Made by a program: the position numbers and the translations under genes. Shown here piece by piece: positions 1 through 9,008 of a DNA stretch of 64,000 nt. Below the pieces are notes generated by a model, which was not told where the DNA came from, did no database searches, and worked only from the letters and a program-made list of their open reading frames with translations. The stretch's first letter is position 1. Every line of letters begins with the position of its first letter. The DNA is from Chryseobacterium panacisoli (GTDB lineage Bacteria; Bacteroidota; Bacteroidia; Flavobacteriales; Weeksellaceae), in assembly GCF_008274625.1 (NCBI RefSeq), contig NZ_VTRU01000001.1, positions 248,001 to 312,000 of the forward strand, written 5' to 3'.

Positions 1-127
1 AGAAATGTAAAGCGATGGGACGAATAATTTCTTTTTTTAATGATTATCTTTGATCTCTGAAAATTCTGGCTGATGCATAATGATCTGCCGTCAGACACCT
101 TCAATTCTAATAAAAACTTTATACGTA

Positions 128-1324
128 ATGCAGGAGAGTTCTTCCCAAGGTATTTCCCGGACTGTTATCTGGCTTATGGCCGTTATTTCCGGACTGGTAG
201 TCGCCAACAATTATTATAACCAGCCTTTACTGGCACTTATTTCAGAAGAGTTACAGGTTTCTGAGAGCGCAGCAAGTAAAATTTCTGTACTTACTCAGAT
301 GGGCTATGCATTGGGACTGTTGCTGATTGTTCCGTTGGGGGATAAGTTTTTCCGTAAGAAATTGATTTTAATAGACTTGTTTCTTGTTTTTGGATCCCTT
401 TTATGGATGACTTTTGCCACCCAGTTGTGGATGTTGTATGCTGCCAGTTTACTGATTGGGGCTACATCGGTTATCCCGCAACTGTTTGTTCCTATTGCTG
501 CAGAACTTTCATCAGATAAAGAAAAATCCTCCAATATCGGGCTGGTAATGTCAGGATTATTGCTGGGAATTCTTCTTTCCCGTTTTATAGGGGGAATTGT
601 AGGAGAAGTATGGGGTTGGAGAGCAATGTTTGGTATTGCTGCAGGACTGATGATACTGGTTTGGCTGGCTGTCTATAAAATGCTTCCTGAAATGTCTCCT
701 AATTTTAAAGGTACCTACAAAGAGCTGATGCGTTCTGTTGCTCATCTTGCCAAAACACAGCCTGTTCTTCAGCTGGCTTCTTTCCGTGGAGCCATGGCAT
801 TTGGTTCTATGTGTGCTTTGTTTACAACCTTAGTTTTTCATATGGAGAAACCGCCTTTTAATGCCGGATCATCCGTTGTGGGAAGTTTTGGATTAGCAGG
901 TGCTGTAGGAGCTTTAGCGGCTGCCAAAGTGGGAAAATTGCAAAAGTATCTGGATATTAACCGAATTATATTATATTCTTTATTGATCGTTATAGGAAGC
1001 TGGGGCTTTACTTATTTTGCCGGAGAAACCTATTGGGGATTGATTGTAGGAGTAATTCTTGTGGATCTTGGAGTGCAGTCCAGCCATATTATGAACCAGA
1101 CCAATTATTTTCTGATCAAATCTAATGCTGTAAACAGGCTGAATACAGTATATATGGTCTCTTATTTCATCGGGGGCTCACTCGGAACCTGGCTGGCATC
1201 CGTTGCATGGCAAAAGGCTCAATGGAGCGGTGTATGTTTTGTAGGAACGGTATTTGGGGTATTGGCTTTGATCGCTCATATTTTGTTTTCAAAAAGGGTA
1301 AATAGAGCAAACACTGAAATGTAA
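128..1324 (+). CDS. MFS transporter
   Basis: Inner-membrane major facilitator superfamily carrier, probably drug/metabolite:H+ antiport. The 398-residue product is almost wholly hydrophobic with about 12 membrane segments, and has the family loop motif GDKFFRKK between TM2 and TM3 (variant of G-x-L-a-D-r-x-G-r-k). The frame is open from position 80, but the ATG at 128 places a short polar N-terminus directly before TM1, so I prefer it. A TATCTTTG -7-like element lies at 45-52. The gene is convergent with the HxlR regulator and shares a strong hairpin terminator with it. Substrate cannot be told from sequence. Confidence 0.85.
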   Translation: MQESSSQGISRTVIWLMAVISGLVVANNYYNQPLLALISEELQVSESAASKISVLTQMGYALGLLLIVPLGDKFFRKKLILIDLFLVFGSLLWMTFATQLWMLYAASLLIGATSVIPQLFVPIAAELSSDKEKSSNIGLVMSGLLLGILLSRFIGGIVGEVWGWRAMFGIAAGLMILVWLAVYKMLPEMSPNFKGTYKELMRSVAHLAKTQPVLQLASFRGAMAFGSMCALFTTLVFHMEKPPFNAGSSVVGSFGLAGAVGALAAAKVGKLQKYLDINRIILYSLLIVIGSWGFTYFAGETYWGLIVGVILVDLGVQSSHIMNQTNYFLIKSNAVNRLNTVYMVSYFIGGSLGTWLASVAWQKAQWSGVCFVGTVFGVLALIAHILFSKRVNRANTEM

Positions 1325-1347
1325 TTGTTTATATTTCTGAGACGTTT

Positions 1348-1386
1348 AAGAATCGGGATTTTATCAAAGATAAAATCCCGATTCTT
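1348..1386. terminator. bidirectional terminator hairpin
   Basis: Perfect 18-bp stem (1348-1365 with 1369-1386) around a 3-base AAA loop, between the convergent MFS and HxlR genes. T-rich sequence follows on the plus strand and an A/T-rich tract precedes it, so it can serve both strands. Its core ATTTTATC-n3-GATAAAAT resembles the palindrome inside the repeats near 25.2 and 44.4 kb. Confidence 0.85.
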
Positions 1387-1411
1387 TTATTTTCAAAATC
1401 TGCAGAATTTC

Positions 1412-1789
1412 TTACTCTTCAATGGCTTCCTGTGCCTGCATCATTTCCCTGTGCTTTCCTCCCCATTCATCAAGCTGTTTCCAGATAGGGATCAGCTCCC
1501 GGGCAATATCTGTAAGTTCATAATCAACTCTTGGAGGAACTTCTGCATACACGGTCCTTTTTACTAAGCTTTCTTTTTCCAACTCTCTCAGCTGCAGGGT
1601 AAGCATTCTTTCCGTTATTCCTGAAATAGAATTTCTAAGTTCGCTGAAACGTAATTTTCCGTCTTTTAGTTTGTTTAAAATAATCAGTTTCCATCGGCCT
1701 CCGATTTTACATACAGCATAGCTCAGATCACATCCTTGTATATATTGTCTGTTGATATTATTTGTTGAATTTTCTTTTAGCTTTCCCAT
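1412..1789 (-). CDS. HxlR-family transcriptional regulator
   Basis: Winged-helix repressor/activator of the HxlR (YodB/HypR) family, 125 residues, the usual size. Residues 20-40 hold the signature Cys20 followed by IGGRWKLIIL; the HTH and wing follow (FSELRNSISGITERMLTLQLREL). Family members often sense electrophiles or disulfide stress through the N-terminal Cys; here Cys20 and Cys27 are candidates. It is divergent from an alpha/beta hydrolase, MFS pump and DsbA-like protein, which are its likely targets. A 20-bp near-palindrome sits on its start codon, pointing to autoregulation. Confidence 0.9.
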   Translation of the reverse strand: MGKLKENSTNNINRQYIQGCDLSYAVCKIGGRWKLIILNKLKDGKLRFSELRNSISGITERMLTLQLRELEKESLVKRTVYAEVPPRVDYELTDIARELIPIWKQLDEWGGKHREMMQAQEAIEE

Positions 1790-1809
1790 TACTTACAAAT
1801 TTGTTAGTA
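1790..1809. promoter_or_regulatory. candidate HxlR operator
   Basis: Near-perfect 20-bp palindrome with perfect core ACAAATTTGT (1795-1804) and outer arms TACT / AGTA; only one base pair is mismatched. It abuts the start codon of the HxlR gene. The outer TACT...AGTA arms resemble YodB-type operators of the same family. Binding is inferred. Confidence 0.55.
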
Positions 1810-1949
1810 CCATACATTTAGCTGTATACAGTGCAAATGTAAGGTTTGAAATTTAATTTTGTACACAGAAAGCAGAAAATATGCAGCAGTAAGGAACAAT
1901 AGCGCTTACGTTCCCTGTGAAAACAATAGTAACTTAAATTAAAATAAAA

Positions 1950-2879
1950 ATGCAATTAACCCCCAATATAACACAGATTTTAAATCACTTAGAAAAAATA
2001 CAACCCTTTAACCCACAGAATTCATTAGACGGAGCCCGAAAATATCTTGAAGCAATGTCTATTCAGCTTAGTGGTAAAAAAGAACCCGTTACAATGATTG
2101 AAGAATTGGATGTTCAACAGGAAAACCATCAGATTCCCATTCGGGTTTATCGTCCTAAGGGAAAAGATGTTCAGAATTCACCGGCTATTATTTATATTCA
2201 TGGAGGCTGGTTTATAGCAGGAGGATATGAAACCCATGATGCGGTAGTCCGTAAACTGGCTAATAAAACCGGATCTGTGATTATTTTTATAGATTACCGT
2301 CTTGCTCCGGAACATCCTTTTCCGGCAGGTTTAAACGATTCTCTTAATGGTATAAAATGGGTAATAGCCAATGCAGAATCTTTAGGAATAGATCCTGATA
2401 AAATAGGAATTATAGGAGATAGCGCCGGCGGAGCATTGGCTGCCGCTGTTTCTACCCAAATGGGAAAACATCTGAAATTTCAGATATTAATTTATCCTGC
2501 TGCCGATAATCAACTCAATTCAAAATCATGGGAAACTTATGAAAACGGACCTGTTCTTAATAAACAGGGAGGTATAGAAGCATGGGACTGGTACCTTCCC
2601 AACGAAGAAAAAGATAATCCTCTGGCGATTCCTGTCTTAATAAAAGATTTTAAAAAAACTCCACCTACTTTAGTAATCCTTGCAGAGCATGACCCTTTAC
2701 TGGACGATGGAAAACAGCTTTCTGAAAATATGAAAAATGCAGGGATTGAAATTACAACTAATCTTTACAAAGATATGGTTCACGGTTTTATGCACATGGG
2801 AGAACTGTTGGAGCAAGTACAGTCAGCAGTAGATGAAATGGCTGCTTTTGCCCATCAAAATTTAAAATTTGACGAGTAA
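1950..2879 (+). CDS. alpha/beta hydrolase (HSL-type esterase)
   Basis: Cytoplasmic carboxylesterase of the hormone-sensitive-lipase group, 309 residues. The oxyanion motif HGGW is at 84-87, the nucleophile elbow GDSAGG at 156-161 (Ser158), the acid probably in HDPLLDDG and the catalytic His in HGFMHM near the C-terminus. No signal peptide. It is divergent from the HxlR regulator and is followed 8 bases later by an MFS pump, so the two probably form an operon controlled by that regulator. Natural ester substrate unknown. Confidence 0.9.
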   Translation: MQLTPNITQILNHLEKIQPFNPQNSLDGARKYLEAMSIQLSGKKEPVTMIEELDVQQENHQIPIRVYRPKGKDVQNSPAIIYIHGGWFIAGGYETHDAVVRKLANKTGSVIIFIDYRLAPEHPFPAGLNDSLNGIKWVIANAESLGIDPDKIGIIGDSAGGALAAAVSTQMGKHLKFQILIYPAADNQLNSKSWETYENGPVLNKQGGIEAWDWYLPNEEKDNPLAIPVLIKDFKKTPPTLVILAEHDPLLDDGKQLSENMKNAGIEITTNLYKDMVHGFMHMGELLEQVQSAVDEMAAFAHQNLKFDE

Positions 2880-2887
2880 AAACGATC

Positions 2888-4054
2888 ATGAAAAAATACG
2901 CATACATTGGATGTCTGGGTTTTATAGCGGTTATTACAACTGAATTTGGAGTCATCGGAATTCTCCCGCAAGTGGCAGAACATTATAAAATCAGTATAGA
3001 CAAAGCAGGGTATTTGTTGAGCGCTTTTGCATTAATTATCGCTCTTACAGGACCTTTTATGACCTTACTTACATCAGGTTTTGATCGTAAAAAAATAATG
3101 CTTGCAGCCATATCCCTGTTTCTGATTACTGGATTTGTGTCTTCTTTTTCGCCTCCTTTCTGGCTGCTGATGCTGGTTAGGATTTTACCGGCATTTCTGC
3201 AACCTGTGTATATTGCGACAGCATTATCTGTGGCAGTTTCCCAGGCAGATGACCGGAAAAAAAATGAGCTGATGGGAATTGTATTTAATGGAGTTGCCAT
3301 TGCCATGGTAACCACAGTTCCTTTTGCAACATGGATTGCGGGACTTTGGTCCTGGGAGTATTCATTTATGATACAGACTGCAGTAAGTCTGGTTGCTTTA
3401 GCGGTCATTTACTTCCTTCTTCCTCCAATGCCTGTGAAAGAGAAAAAATCCTACGGAAATCAGATCAGAATATTGAAACAGCCTCCATTTATTCTGAGTA
3501 CGCTGACTAATTTTTTCATGATTACTGCATGGTTTTCTACCTACAGCTATTTTGCAGATTATCTGAACAAAGCAAAAGGAATGGATACTTCAATGGTAAG
3601 CTATATGCTGCTTCTGTTTGGGCTTATCGGAGTTGCTGCCAATGGAGTAGCCGGAAAAATGCTTAATAAAAATGTGGCTGGTACTACCGCTATCTTTCTT
3701 TCGGGAACTATTGTCGTACCTGTACTTTTATATTTTTCTGATGGAAATTTATGGGCAACTATTCTGGTAATTGGAGTGTGGGGATTTTTGTATTCTCCAA
3801 GTTTTCTGAATGCATCCACTTATATGATCTCTTCAGCACCGGAATCACTTGAGTTTGCCAACAGTCTTGCTACCTCATTTGGAAATTTGGGTGTGACGGT
3901 GGGAACTACAATCGGTGGGTGGGTGATTGTTACAAAGGGGGTAGAGTATATTCCGTGGATAGGTCTTGTTTTCGGGATTCTTGCATTTCTGATGATGATC
4001 TTAAAAGTGATATCGGAGAAGCGTAATCAGGTACTTTCCACCTGTCAGAATTGA
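2888..4054 (+). CDS. MFS transporter (DHA1/AraJ-like)
   Basis: Drug:H+ antiporter type MFS permease of 388 residues with about 12 membrane segments. The N-terminus (FGVIGILPQVAEHY in TM1 and the following loop) is typical of the DHA1 group that includes AraJ and chloramphenicol/purine efflux pumps. It starts 8 bases after the hydrolase and is likely co-transcribed with it. With the HxlR gene, this resembles an inducible efflux and detoxification unit. The substrate is not predictable. Confidence 0.88.
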   Translation: MKKYAYIGCLGFIAVITTEFGVIGILPQVAEHYKISIDKAGYLLSAFALIIALTGPFMTLLTSGFDRKKIMLAAISLFLITGFVSSFSPPFWLLMLVRILPAFLQPVYIATALSVAVSQADDRKKNELMGIVFNGVAIAMVTTVPFATWIAGLWSWEYSFMIQTAVSLVALAVIYFLLPPMPVKEKKSYGNQIRILKQPPFILSTLTNFFMITAWFSTYSYFADYLNKAKGMDTSMVSYMLLLFGLIGVAANGVAGKMLNKNVAGTTAIFLSGTIVVPVLLYFSDGNLWATILVIGVWGFLYSPSFLNASTYMISSAPESLEFANSLATSFGNLGVTVGTTIGGWVIVTKGVEYIPWIGLVFGILAFLMMILKVISEKRNQVLSTCQN

Positions 4055-4066
4055 ATTGTAATAATT

Positions 4067-4098
4067 TTTGTTACATTAAATAAAATATACTATCTTTG
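4067..4098 (+). promoter_or_regulatory. promoter of the DsbA-like gene
   Basis: Bacteroidota-type promoter: TTTG at 4067-4070, 20-base spacer, TATCTTTG at 4091-4098, about 30 bases before the start codon at 4129. Confidence 0.7.
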
Positions 4099-4128
4099 TA
4101 CTATTAATTTGATTTAAAATTAAATACA

Positions 4129-4830
4129 ATGAAAATAGAAATCTGGTCGGACGTGATGTGTCCGTTTTGCTATATCGGAAAGAATAATTTTGAGCAGGCT
4201 TTGAATAAGCTGCCTTTTAAAGATGAAGTAGAGGTGGAGTGGAAGAGTTTTCAGCTGGATCCAAGCTTAGATCCTAAAGAAACTCAGGATACCCTTCAAT
4301 ATTTCAGAGAAAAAAAAGGTTTCCCTGAAGCTCAGGCTACGCAAATGATTGGGCAGGTAACTCAAATGGGAAAAGGAGCCGGAATTGATTTTAATTTTGA
4401 AAAAGCTCTGATCACCAATACGTTCAGTGCTCATAAACTACTTCATTTGGCTAAAAAGCACAACAAGTCCAATGAAATGGAAGAAGCCTTATTTATCGCT
4501 CACTTTATTGACGGGAAAAATGTAGGCGATACAGATGTTTTAGTGGCTCTTGCTGAAAATTTAGGAATTGATAAGGAAGAAGCAAGACAGGCTGTTACAA
4601 CGGATCAATTGGATTATGAAGTGAATCAGGATATTCAGGAGGCAAGAAACAATGGTATTTCCGGAGTTCCCTTCTTTGTTCTGAATGGTAAATATGCCGT
4701 TTCCGGTGCTCAGCCGGCAGAAGTATTTGAAAATGCGCTTCAGCAGACTTATAAAGAAACGATAAGCCCGTTTAAGGATCTCTCCGGTAAAAACGGAGCT
4801 TCCTGTGATGGCGACGGATGCAGTATTTAA
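4129..4830 (+). CDS. DsbA-family oxidoreductase (FrnE-like)
   Basis: Thioredoxin-fold protein of the DsbA/FrnE/2-hydroxychromene-isomerase-like family, 233 residues. The N-terminal strand leads into the redox motif CPFC (residues 11-14), and the cis-Pro element GVPFFV is near residue 180. There is no signal peptide, so it acts in the cytoplasm, as is usual for FrnE proteins. A C-terminal Cys pair (SCDGDGC) could be metal-binding or redox-active and is not part of the core fold. It has its own promoter and terminator and may respond to thiol stress alongside the HxlR-linked genes. Confidence 0.88.
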   Translation: MKIEIWSDVMCPFCYIGKNNFEQALNKLPFKDEVEVEWKSFQLDPSLDPKETQDTLQYFREKKGFPEAQATQMIGQVTQMGKGAGIDFNFEKALITNTFSAHKLLHLAKKHNKSNEMEEALFIAHFIDGKNVGDTDVLVALAENLGIDKEEARQAVTTDQLDYEVNQDIQEARNNGISGVPFFVLNGKYAVSGAQPAEVFENALQQTYKETISPFKDLSGKNGASCDGDGCSI

Positions 4831-4837
4831 AAATATT

Positions 4838-4867
4838 AACCCCCAAAATAGTTTTATTTTGGGGGTT
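4838..4867 (+). terminator. intrinsic terminator
   Basis: 13-bp perfect stem (4838-4850 with 4855-4867) containing a CCCCC/GGGGG run, 4-base loop, followed by a T-rich tract, 7 bases after the DsbA-like stop codon. Confidence 0.85.
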
Positions 4868-4931
4868 TAATTTAATAGAGTCTTGTATCTTTGTATTACA
4901 GTACCAATAGCTGTATAAATCTGATTTCTCA

Positions 4932-5513
4932 ATGATAAAAATTAACAACGAAACTCATTATTCAATTGATGATACCCTTTTTGTTTTTGCATTAGATTCT
5001 GAAGCAGGAAGAGTTTTTGACGATAAAAACAAATTAATTACCGGCATCGGGAAAGTAAATGCAGCAATCGAATTAACTAAAGAAATTCATACAAGAAAAC
5101 CTAAACTGATCGTGAATTTAGGTTCTGCTGGAAGTAAAGGATTTCACAAAGGAGAAGTAGTATGCTGTACAAAATTTATCCAGAGAGATATGGATGTAAG
5201 AGGGTTGGGATTTAAACTTTATGAAACTCCATTATCCGGAGTGCCGCCTGTGCTGGAATACGGTCTTAAAATGGATGCCTTGCAAGAAGGAATCTGCGGC
5301 AGCGGTGACAGTTTTGAAATGAACCACTCTGAAACCGATTATAATATTGTAGACATGGAAGCCTATCCGCTAGCATTGATTGCACAACAGGAAAAAATCC
5401 CGTTTCTATGCCTGAAATACATCTCTGACGATGCAGGAAGTGATGCAGCAGATGATTGGAGTGTACAGGTACATCTGGCTTCTGAAGCCTTTAAAAAAAT
5501 ACTGTTTTCATAA
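4932..5513 (+). CDS. MTA/SAH-type nucleosidase (phosphorylase superfamily)
   Basis: Purine-nucleoside phosphorylase/nucleosidase superfamily member, 193 residues. Motifs seen are GIGKVNAA (nucleobase/ribose loop), NLGSAGS (phosphate/catalytic loop), RDMDVRG, and VDMEAYPLA with the family Met-Glu that binds ribose, followed by KYISDDA with the purine-binding Asp. These fit 5'-methylthioadenosine/S-adenosylhomocysteine nucleosidase better than phosphorylase, and the product would be recycled adenine. It is shorter than MtnN (about 230 residues), so its exact substrate is uncertain. TATCTTTG at 4886-4893 is a likely -7 element. Confidence 0.8.
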   Translation: MIKINNETHYSIDDTLFVFALDSEAGRVFDDKNKLITGIGKVNAAIELTKEIHTRKPKLIVNLGSAGSKGFHKGEVVCCTKFIQRDMDVRGLGFKLYETPLSGVPPVLEYGLKMDALQEGICGSGDSFEMNHSETDYNIVDMEAYPLALIAQQEKIPFLCLKYISDDAGSDAADDWSVQVHLASEAFKKILFS

Positions 5514-5521
5514 ATAATATC

Positions 5522-5549
5522 ATCCTGAACAAAGTTTCAGGATTTTGTT
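5522..5549 (+). terminator. intrinsic terminator
   Basis: Stem ATCCTGAA / TTCAGGAT separated by a short A-rich loop and followed by TTTGTTTT, 8 bases after the nucleosidase stop. Confidence 0.75.
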
Positions 5550-5585
5550 TTCTATTTGTATTTTTACTTCCAACCCATCCCTACT

Positions 5586-6380
5586 ATGAAAGTTACTTTT
5601 TATGAGCCGGTACATTCTGTTTTGAAAGACTATATTCAAGGATATTATTTTATAGAAAAAGATGATGATCAGGAACCTGTTAAATATCTTACATTTCCAG
5701 ATAACTACTTTATTGTATCAGCATGTCAGGATGTAACTGTTATTCAGGACAAAGGATGGGTAGAAATTGCCAGATCTTCATCTGAGAATATCGTGGTAGA
5801 TTTTGTATTCAGATGTTCTGTTCCTACTGAAATTTTTTATCGGCAATCGGTTAATGAAGTTACCGTTTATTTTAAACCATTAGGTATTTATCATTTTTTT
5901 AATGCTGATAAAAGCAAAGATCTGGAACAGGAAATCCTTCTTTCAGATTTTATAGGAATTATGAATTCTATTTTAAAAGAGCCTGACAGGAAAATACAAA
6001 TTGAAATCCTGGAAAATTATTGCCTTTCCCAATTCCGGAAGAGAGACTTGCATCTGGCCTATACCATATTAAATGATTTTGAAACAGAGTTGAGTATTGA
6101 AGAAATTGCTGCAAAAAATAAAATTACGAGACAATATGTCAACAAGATAGCTCAGCGGTATCTGGCCAAACCAGCTTCAGAATTCAGAAAAATACAACGG
6201 TTTCGCAAGGTTTTGATTTCCAATAAAAAATCCAGAAATCTTACAGAACTTTCCTACGAAAATCTATTTTATGATCAGTCTCATCTCATTAAAGATTTTA
6301 AAGAACTCACCCAAATAAGTCCCGGGAAATTCTTTGAGAATGTAGATACTGAGAAAAATAATGTCTGGTTATTTATCTGA
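5586..6380 (+). CDS. AraC-family transcriptional regulator
   Basis: DNA-binding regulator of 264 residues with an N-terminal sensing domain and a C-terminal double-HTH AraC domain. The HTH elements are LSIEEIAAKNKITRQYVNKIAQRY and, later, YDQSHLIKDFKELTQISPGKF, which matches the F-x-D-x-S-H-F-x-K-x-F-K style second helix pair. The open frame begins at a TTG at 5556, but ATG 5586 gives the normal start of this family. It stands alone between terminated neighbours. Its target is unknown; the S41 peptidase just downstream is one possibility. Confidence 0.85.
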   Translation: MKVTFYEPVHSVLKDYIQGYYFIEKDDDQEPVKYLTFPDNYFIVSACQDVTVIQDKGWVEIARSSSENIVVDFVFRCSVPTEIFYRQSVNEVTVYFKPLGIYHFFNADKSKDLEQEILLSDFIGIMNSILKEPDRKIQIEILENYCLSQFRKRDLHLAYTILNDFETELSIEEIAAKNKITRQYVNKIAQRYLAKPASEFRKIQRFRKVLISNKKSRNLTELSYENLFYDQSHLIKDFKELTQISPGKFFENVDTEKNNVWLFI

Positions 6381-6449
6381 GTTTCCATTTTTACAATTCA
6401 TACAAATCTCATTGAAATACATTTGTTGAAATATTAAATCCTTATTTCA

Positions 6450-7460
6450 ATGAAAAAATTATATGTCGGGCTTTTCTTTTTTACTTCCTTATTTTCTTAT
6501 GCCCAGAAAAATGATACATCAATAATCCTTGCTGATATCACAGAAAAAGTAAAAGACTATTATATTGATAAAGAAACTTATAAAAAAGTAAACTCTTTAT
6601 TTCAGAACGAATTGAAAAAGGGAACTTTTAATCAACTCAGTAAGAAGGATTTTGCTGCCTTTCTCACTCAAAAACTGAGAACCACTATTGAAGACGAACA
6701 TTTCTTTGTTAAATATCTTGAAAACTATACTCCCGAAAAACAGATAAGTGAAAAAGAAAAAGAGAAATTGAATAACGAACATAACAGTCTTGAGAACTTT
6801 GGGTTTGAAACGGTTCAACGGCTACCGGGCAATATCGGCTACATCAATTTTAAAGGTTTTGCCTCTCCCGAAGCCAGTGAAAATACATTAGCTGCTGCCA
6901 TGAATTTTGTAGCAAATACCCATTCTCTTATTATCGATCTCCGGGAAAACGGAGGGGGAGAAAACGGGATGGTTCTTCTCTTCTGCAGTTACTTTTTTGA
7001 TCAAAAAACAGATCTTTATACTACCTATTTCCGGCATGATAACAAAACGGTTTTAAACAGCACCCAGCCTGTAGTTTCCGGACAGAAATATCTTCACAAA
7101 AAGATCTATATTCTTACCAGTAAAAAGACTTTTTCAGCTGGAGAAGCAGTAGCTTACTTTTTACAGCAGTATAAACTTGCTGAAGTGATAGGTGAAAAAA
7201 CCGGAGGAGCGGCCAACCCTGTAGATCATTTTATTATCCAAGATCAATATTTACTGCTTGTTCCGGCAGGAAAAATAACACCTCTAATAAGCCAGAAAAA
7301 CTGGGAGCATATAGGCGTAACTCCCAATCAGGAAGTGAAAAGTGAAGATGCTTTAAAGGCTGCTCACATTAAAATTTTAAAGAATATGGTAACAACAGAA
7401 GCAAAAACAGAATTAACCATACCCGAAATAAAAAATCTTATTTATAAATTAGAACAATAA
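6450..7460 (+). CDS. secreted S41-family peptidase
   Basis: Exported protease-like protein, 336 residues. Residues 1-19 form a signal peptide ending in SYAQ. The S41 (C-terminal processing protease / IRBP) core has GYINFKGF, the oxyanion-side IIDLRENGGG (161-170), the TFSAGEA motif with probable nucleophile Ser229, and GEKTGGA. No PDZ domain is obvious, so it is nearer the IRBP/tricorn-like S41 subgroup with a helical N-terminal domain. Located in the periplasm or on the cell surface. It lies 10 bases before a GNAT gene, which may be co-transcribed. Substrate unknown. Confidence 0.85.
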   Translation: MKKLYVGLFFFTSLFSYAQKNDTSIILADITEKVKDYYIDKETYKKVNSLFQNELKKGTFNQLSKKDFAAFLTQKLRTTIEDEHFFVKYLENYTPEKQISEKEKEKLNNEHNSLENFGFETVQRLPGNIGYINFKGFASPEASENTLAAAMNFVANTHSLIIDLRENGGGENGMVLLFCSYFFDQKTDLYTTYFRHDNKTVLNSTQPVVSGQKYLHKKIYILTSKKTFSAGEAVAYFLQQYKLAEVIGEKTGGAANPVDHFIIQDQYLLLVPAGKITPLISQKNWEHIGVTPNQEVKSEDALKAAHIKILKNMVTTEAKTELTIPEIKNLIYKLEQ

Positions 7461-7469
7461 ATAGCTGTT

Positions 7470-7991
7470 ATGTCATCAATAATCATCAATACATCCGGTG
7501 AAAAAGACCTCGAGATACTCCAAAATATTGGTATACAAACCTTCACAGAAACGTTTGCAGAAGATAATACTGAAGAGGCTATGAGGAAATATCTGGAGGA
7601 AAGCTTTAATACTGAAAAGATAAAATCAGAGTTGAATAATCCTGACTCCTTTTTCTATATTGCCTGGGAAGAAGACAATCCGATAGGTTACCTGAAAGTC
7701 AATTCCGGAAAAGCACAGACAGAGCTTCAGGACGAAGCCGGCCTGGAAATTGAAAGAATCTATGTAAAGAAGAGCCATCACGGGAAAAAAGTAGGACAGC
7801 TTCTTTATAACCAGGCTTTGGAAACGGCACGGCATCTGAATAAATCTTATATATGGCTTGGAGTGTGGGAAGAAAACCTCAGAGCTTTGAATTTTTACAG
7901 AAAAAACGGATTCGTTGAGTTTGACAAGCACATTTTCAGACTTGGAGAAGAAGAGCAGACCGATCTGATGATGAAGAAAATTTTGGATTAA
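7470..7991 (+). CDS. GNAT family N-acetyltransferase
   Basis: Acetyl-CoA dependent transferase of 173 residues with GNAT motifs in order: GYLKVN (beta4), EIERIYVKKSHHGKKVGQ (motif A, with the acetyl-CoA loop H-H-G-K-K-V-G), and WLGVWEENLRALNFYRKNGF (motif B). The layout and the N-terminal FTETFAEDN resemble PaiA-like polyamine/spermidine acetyltransferases, but this is family resemblance only. It closely follows the S41 peptidase gene. Cytoplasmic. Confidence 0.85.
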   Translation: MSSIIINTSGEKDLEILQNIGIQTFTETFAEDNTEEAMRKYLEESFNTEKIKSELNNPDSFFYIAWEEDNPIGYLKVNSGKAQTELQDEAGLEIERIYVKKSHHGKKVGQLLYNQALETARHLNKSYIWLGVWEENLRALNFYRKNGFVEFDKHIFRLGEEEQTDLMMKKILD

Positions 7992-8047
7992 AAATATTTA
8001 CCACAGATACCACAAATTTTTACAGATAATTGTGTAAAATATTCAAA

Positions 8048-8623
8048 ATGAACAATTCAGAATTTGTAAAACAGCTCAATCAGTATTATACTTTGTCCAA
8101 AGAAACAATTCAAGATTTACTGGATATCTGTACAGAAGAATACTATCACAAAAATGATCTTCTGCTGGAATCCGGTTCCATGGCGAGATATTATTATTTC
8201 ATCAAATCCGGACTGATAGGGTATTATACAGTAGATGAACAGGGAAATAATATTTATAAAATCTTCTTTGAAGAAAACAGCTTTGCAGCTTCTACAGCCG
8301 CCATTATTAAAAATGAACCCAGCGATTTCAATATTATTGCACTGGAAGACTGCTCTGTAATACAGTATCCTGCAAAAGCCTACCGTGAATTGCTTGAAAA
8401 ACACCATGACCTGGCTCTTTTTCATCTGTATTATCTTGAAAAAAACTGGGTAGTGAAAAAAGAACCTTTGGAGGTGTCCCTGAAATACGAAACAGCAAAA
8501 AAGAGATATCTGCAATTGCTTGAAAATAGATCTCTTTACAACAGATTAAAACAGCATCATATTGCTTCTTATCTTGGGATTACACCTACACAGCTTAGCC
8601 GGATAAAGAAGGAACTCAGCTGA
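8048..8623 (+). CDS. Crp/Fnr-family transcriptional regulator
   Basis: Regulator of 191 residues: an N-terminal cyclic-nucleotide-like beta-barrel (LLESGSMARYYYFIKSGLIGYY) and a C-terminal HTH. The recognition helix contains ITPTQLSRIKKEL, so Gln replaces the Glu of the FNR E-x-x-S-R pattern and its site should differ from the FNR consensus. No cysteine cluster for an Fe-S sensor. The frame opens at 8030 but ATG 8048 fits the family start. It has no clear partner; the next gene is 385 bases away. Confidence 0.85.
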   Translation: MNNSEFVKQLNQYYTLSKETIQDLLDICTEEYYHKNDLLLESGSMARYYYFIKSGLIGYYTVDEQGNNIYKIFFEENSFAASTAAIIKNEPSDFNIIALEDCSVIQYPAKAYRELLEKHHDLALFHLYYLEKNWVVKKEPLEVSLKYETAKKRYLQLLENRSLYNRLKQHHIASYLGITPTQLSRIKKELS

Positions 8624-9008
8624 TATTCCTAAATATGAGTAAAATAAATTAACCTGAGTTGGGTTTAAGGAAATTCACATTTTCTGGTCTGAATTTGTAT
8701 GATCTTTTACATTAATTTCTTAACCATGAAAGTGATTTGTAAAGGTTAAACAATCTTTTATAAAAATAATAAACCCTCTTGGAATTCTGTTTTTGAACTT
8801 CAATAACTTCGCTCTTACAGCTTCCTGACATCATTAAAAATTAAATTTCCAGATCTGGACTGAGGATAAAATTAATAAAAGCTTCAACATATGTTGAGGA
8901 TTTTGTTCTTTTTCTGGTGCAATTTTGCTTTATCACAAGATCATTGGTACACTATATGTTTTACAATAAAGGAACCTGTGATTATCATTAATTAAACATT
9001 TTTAAAAC
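8624..9008. other. gene-free stretch
   Basis: 385 bases, AT-rich, with no convincing ORF, hairpin terminator, or canonical promoter. It should hold the promoter of the downstream esterase, but I could not place it with confidence. Confidence 0.5.
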
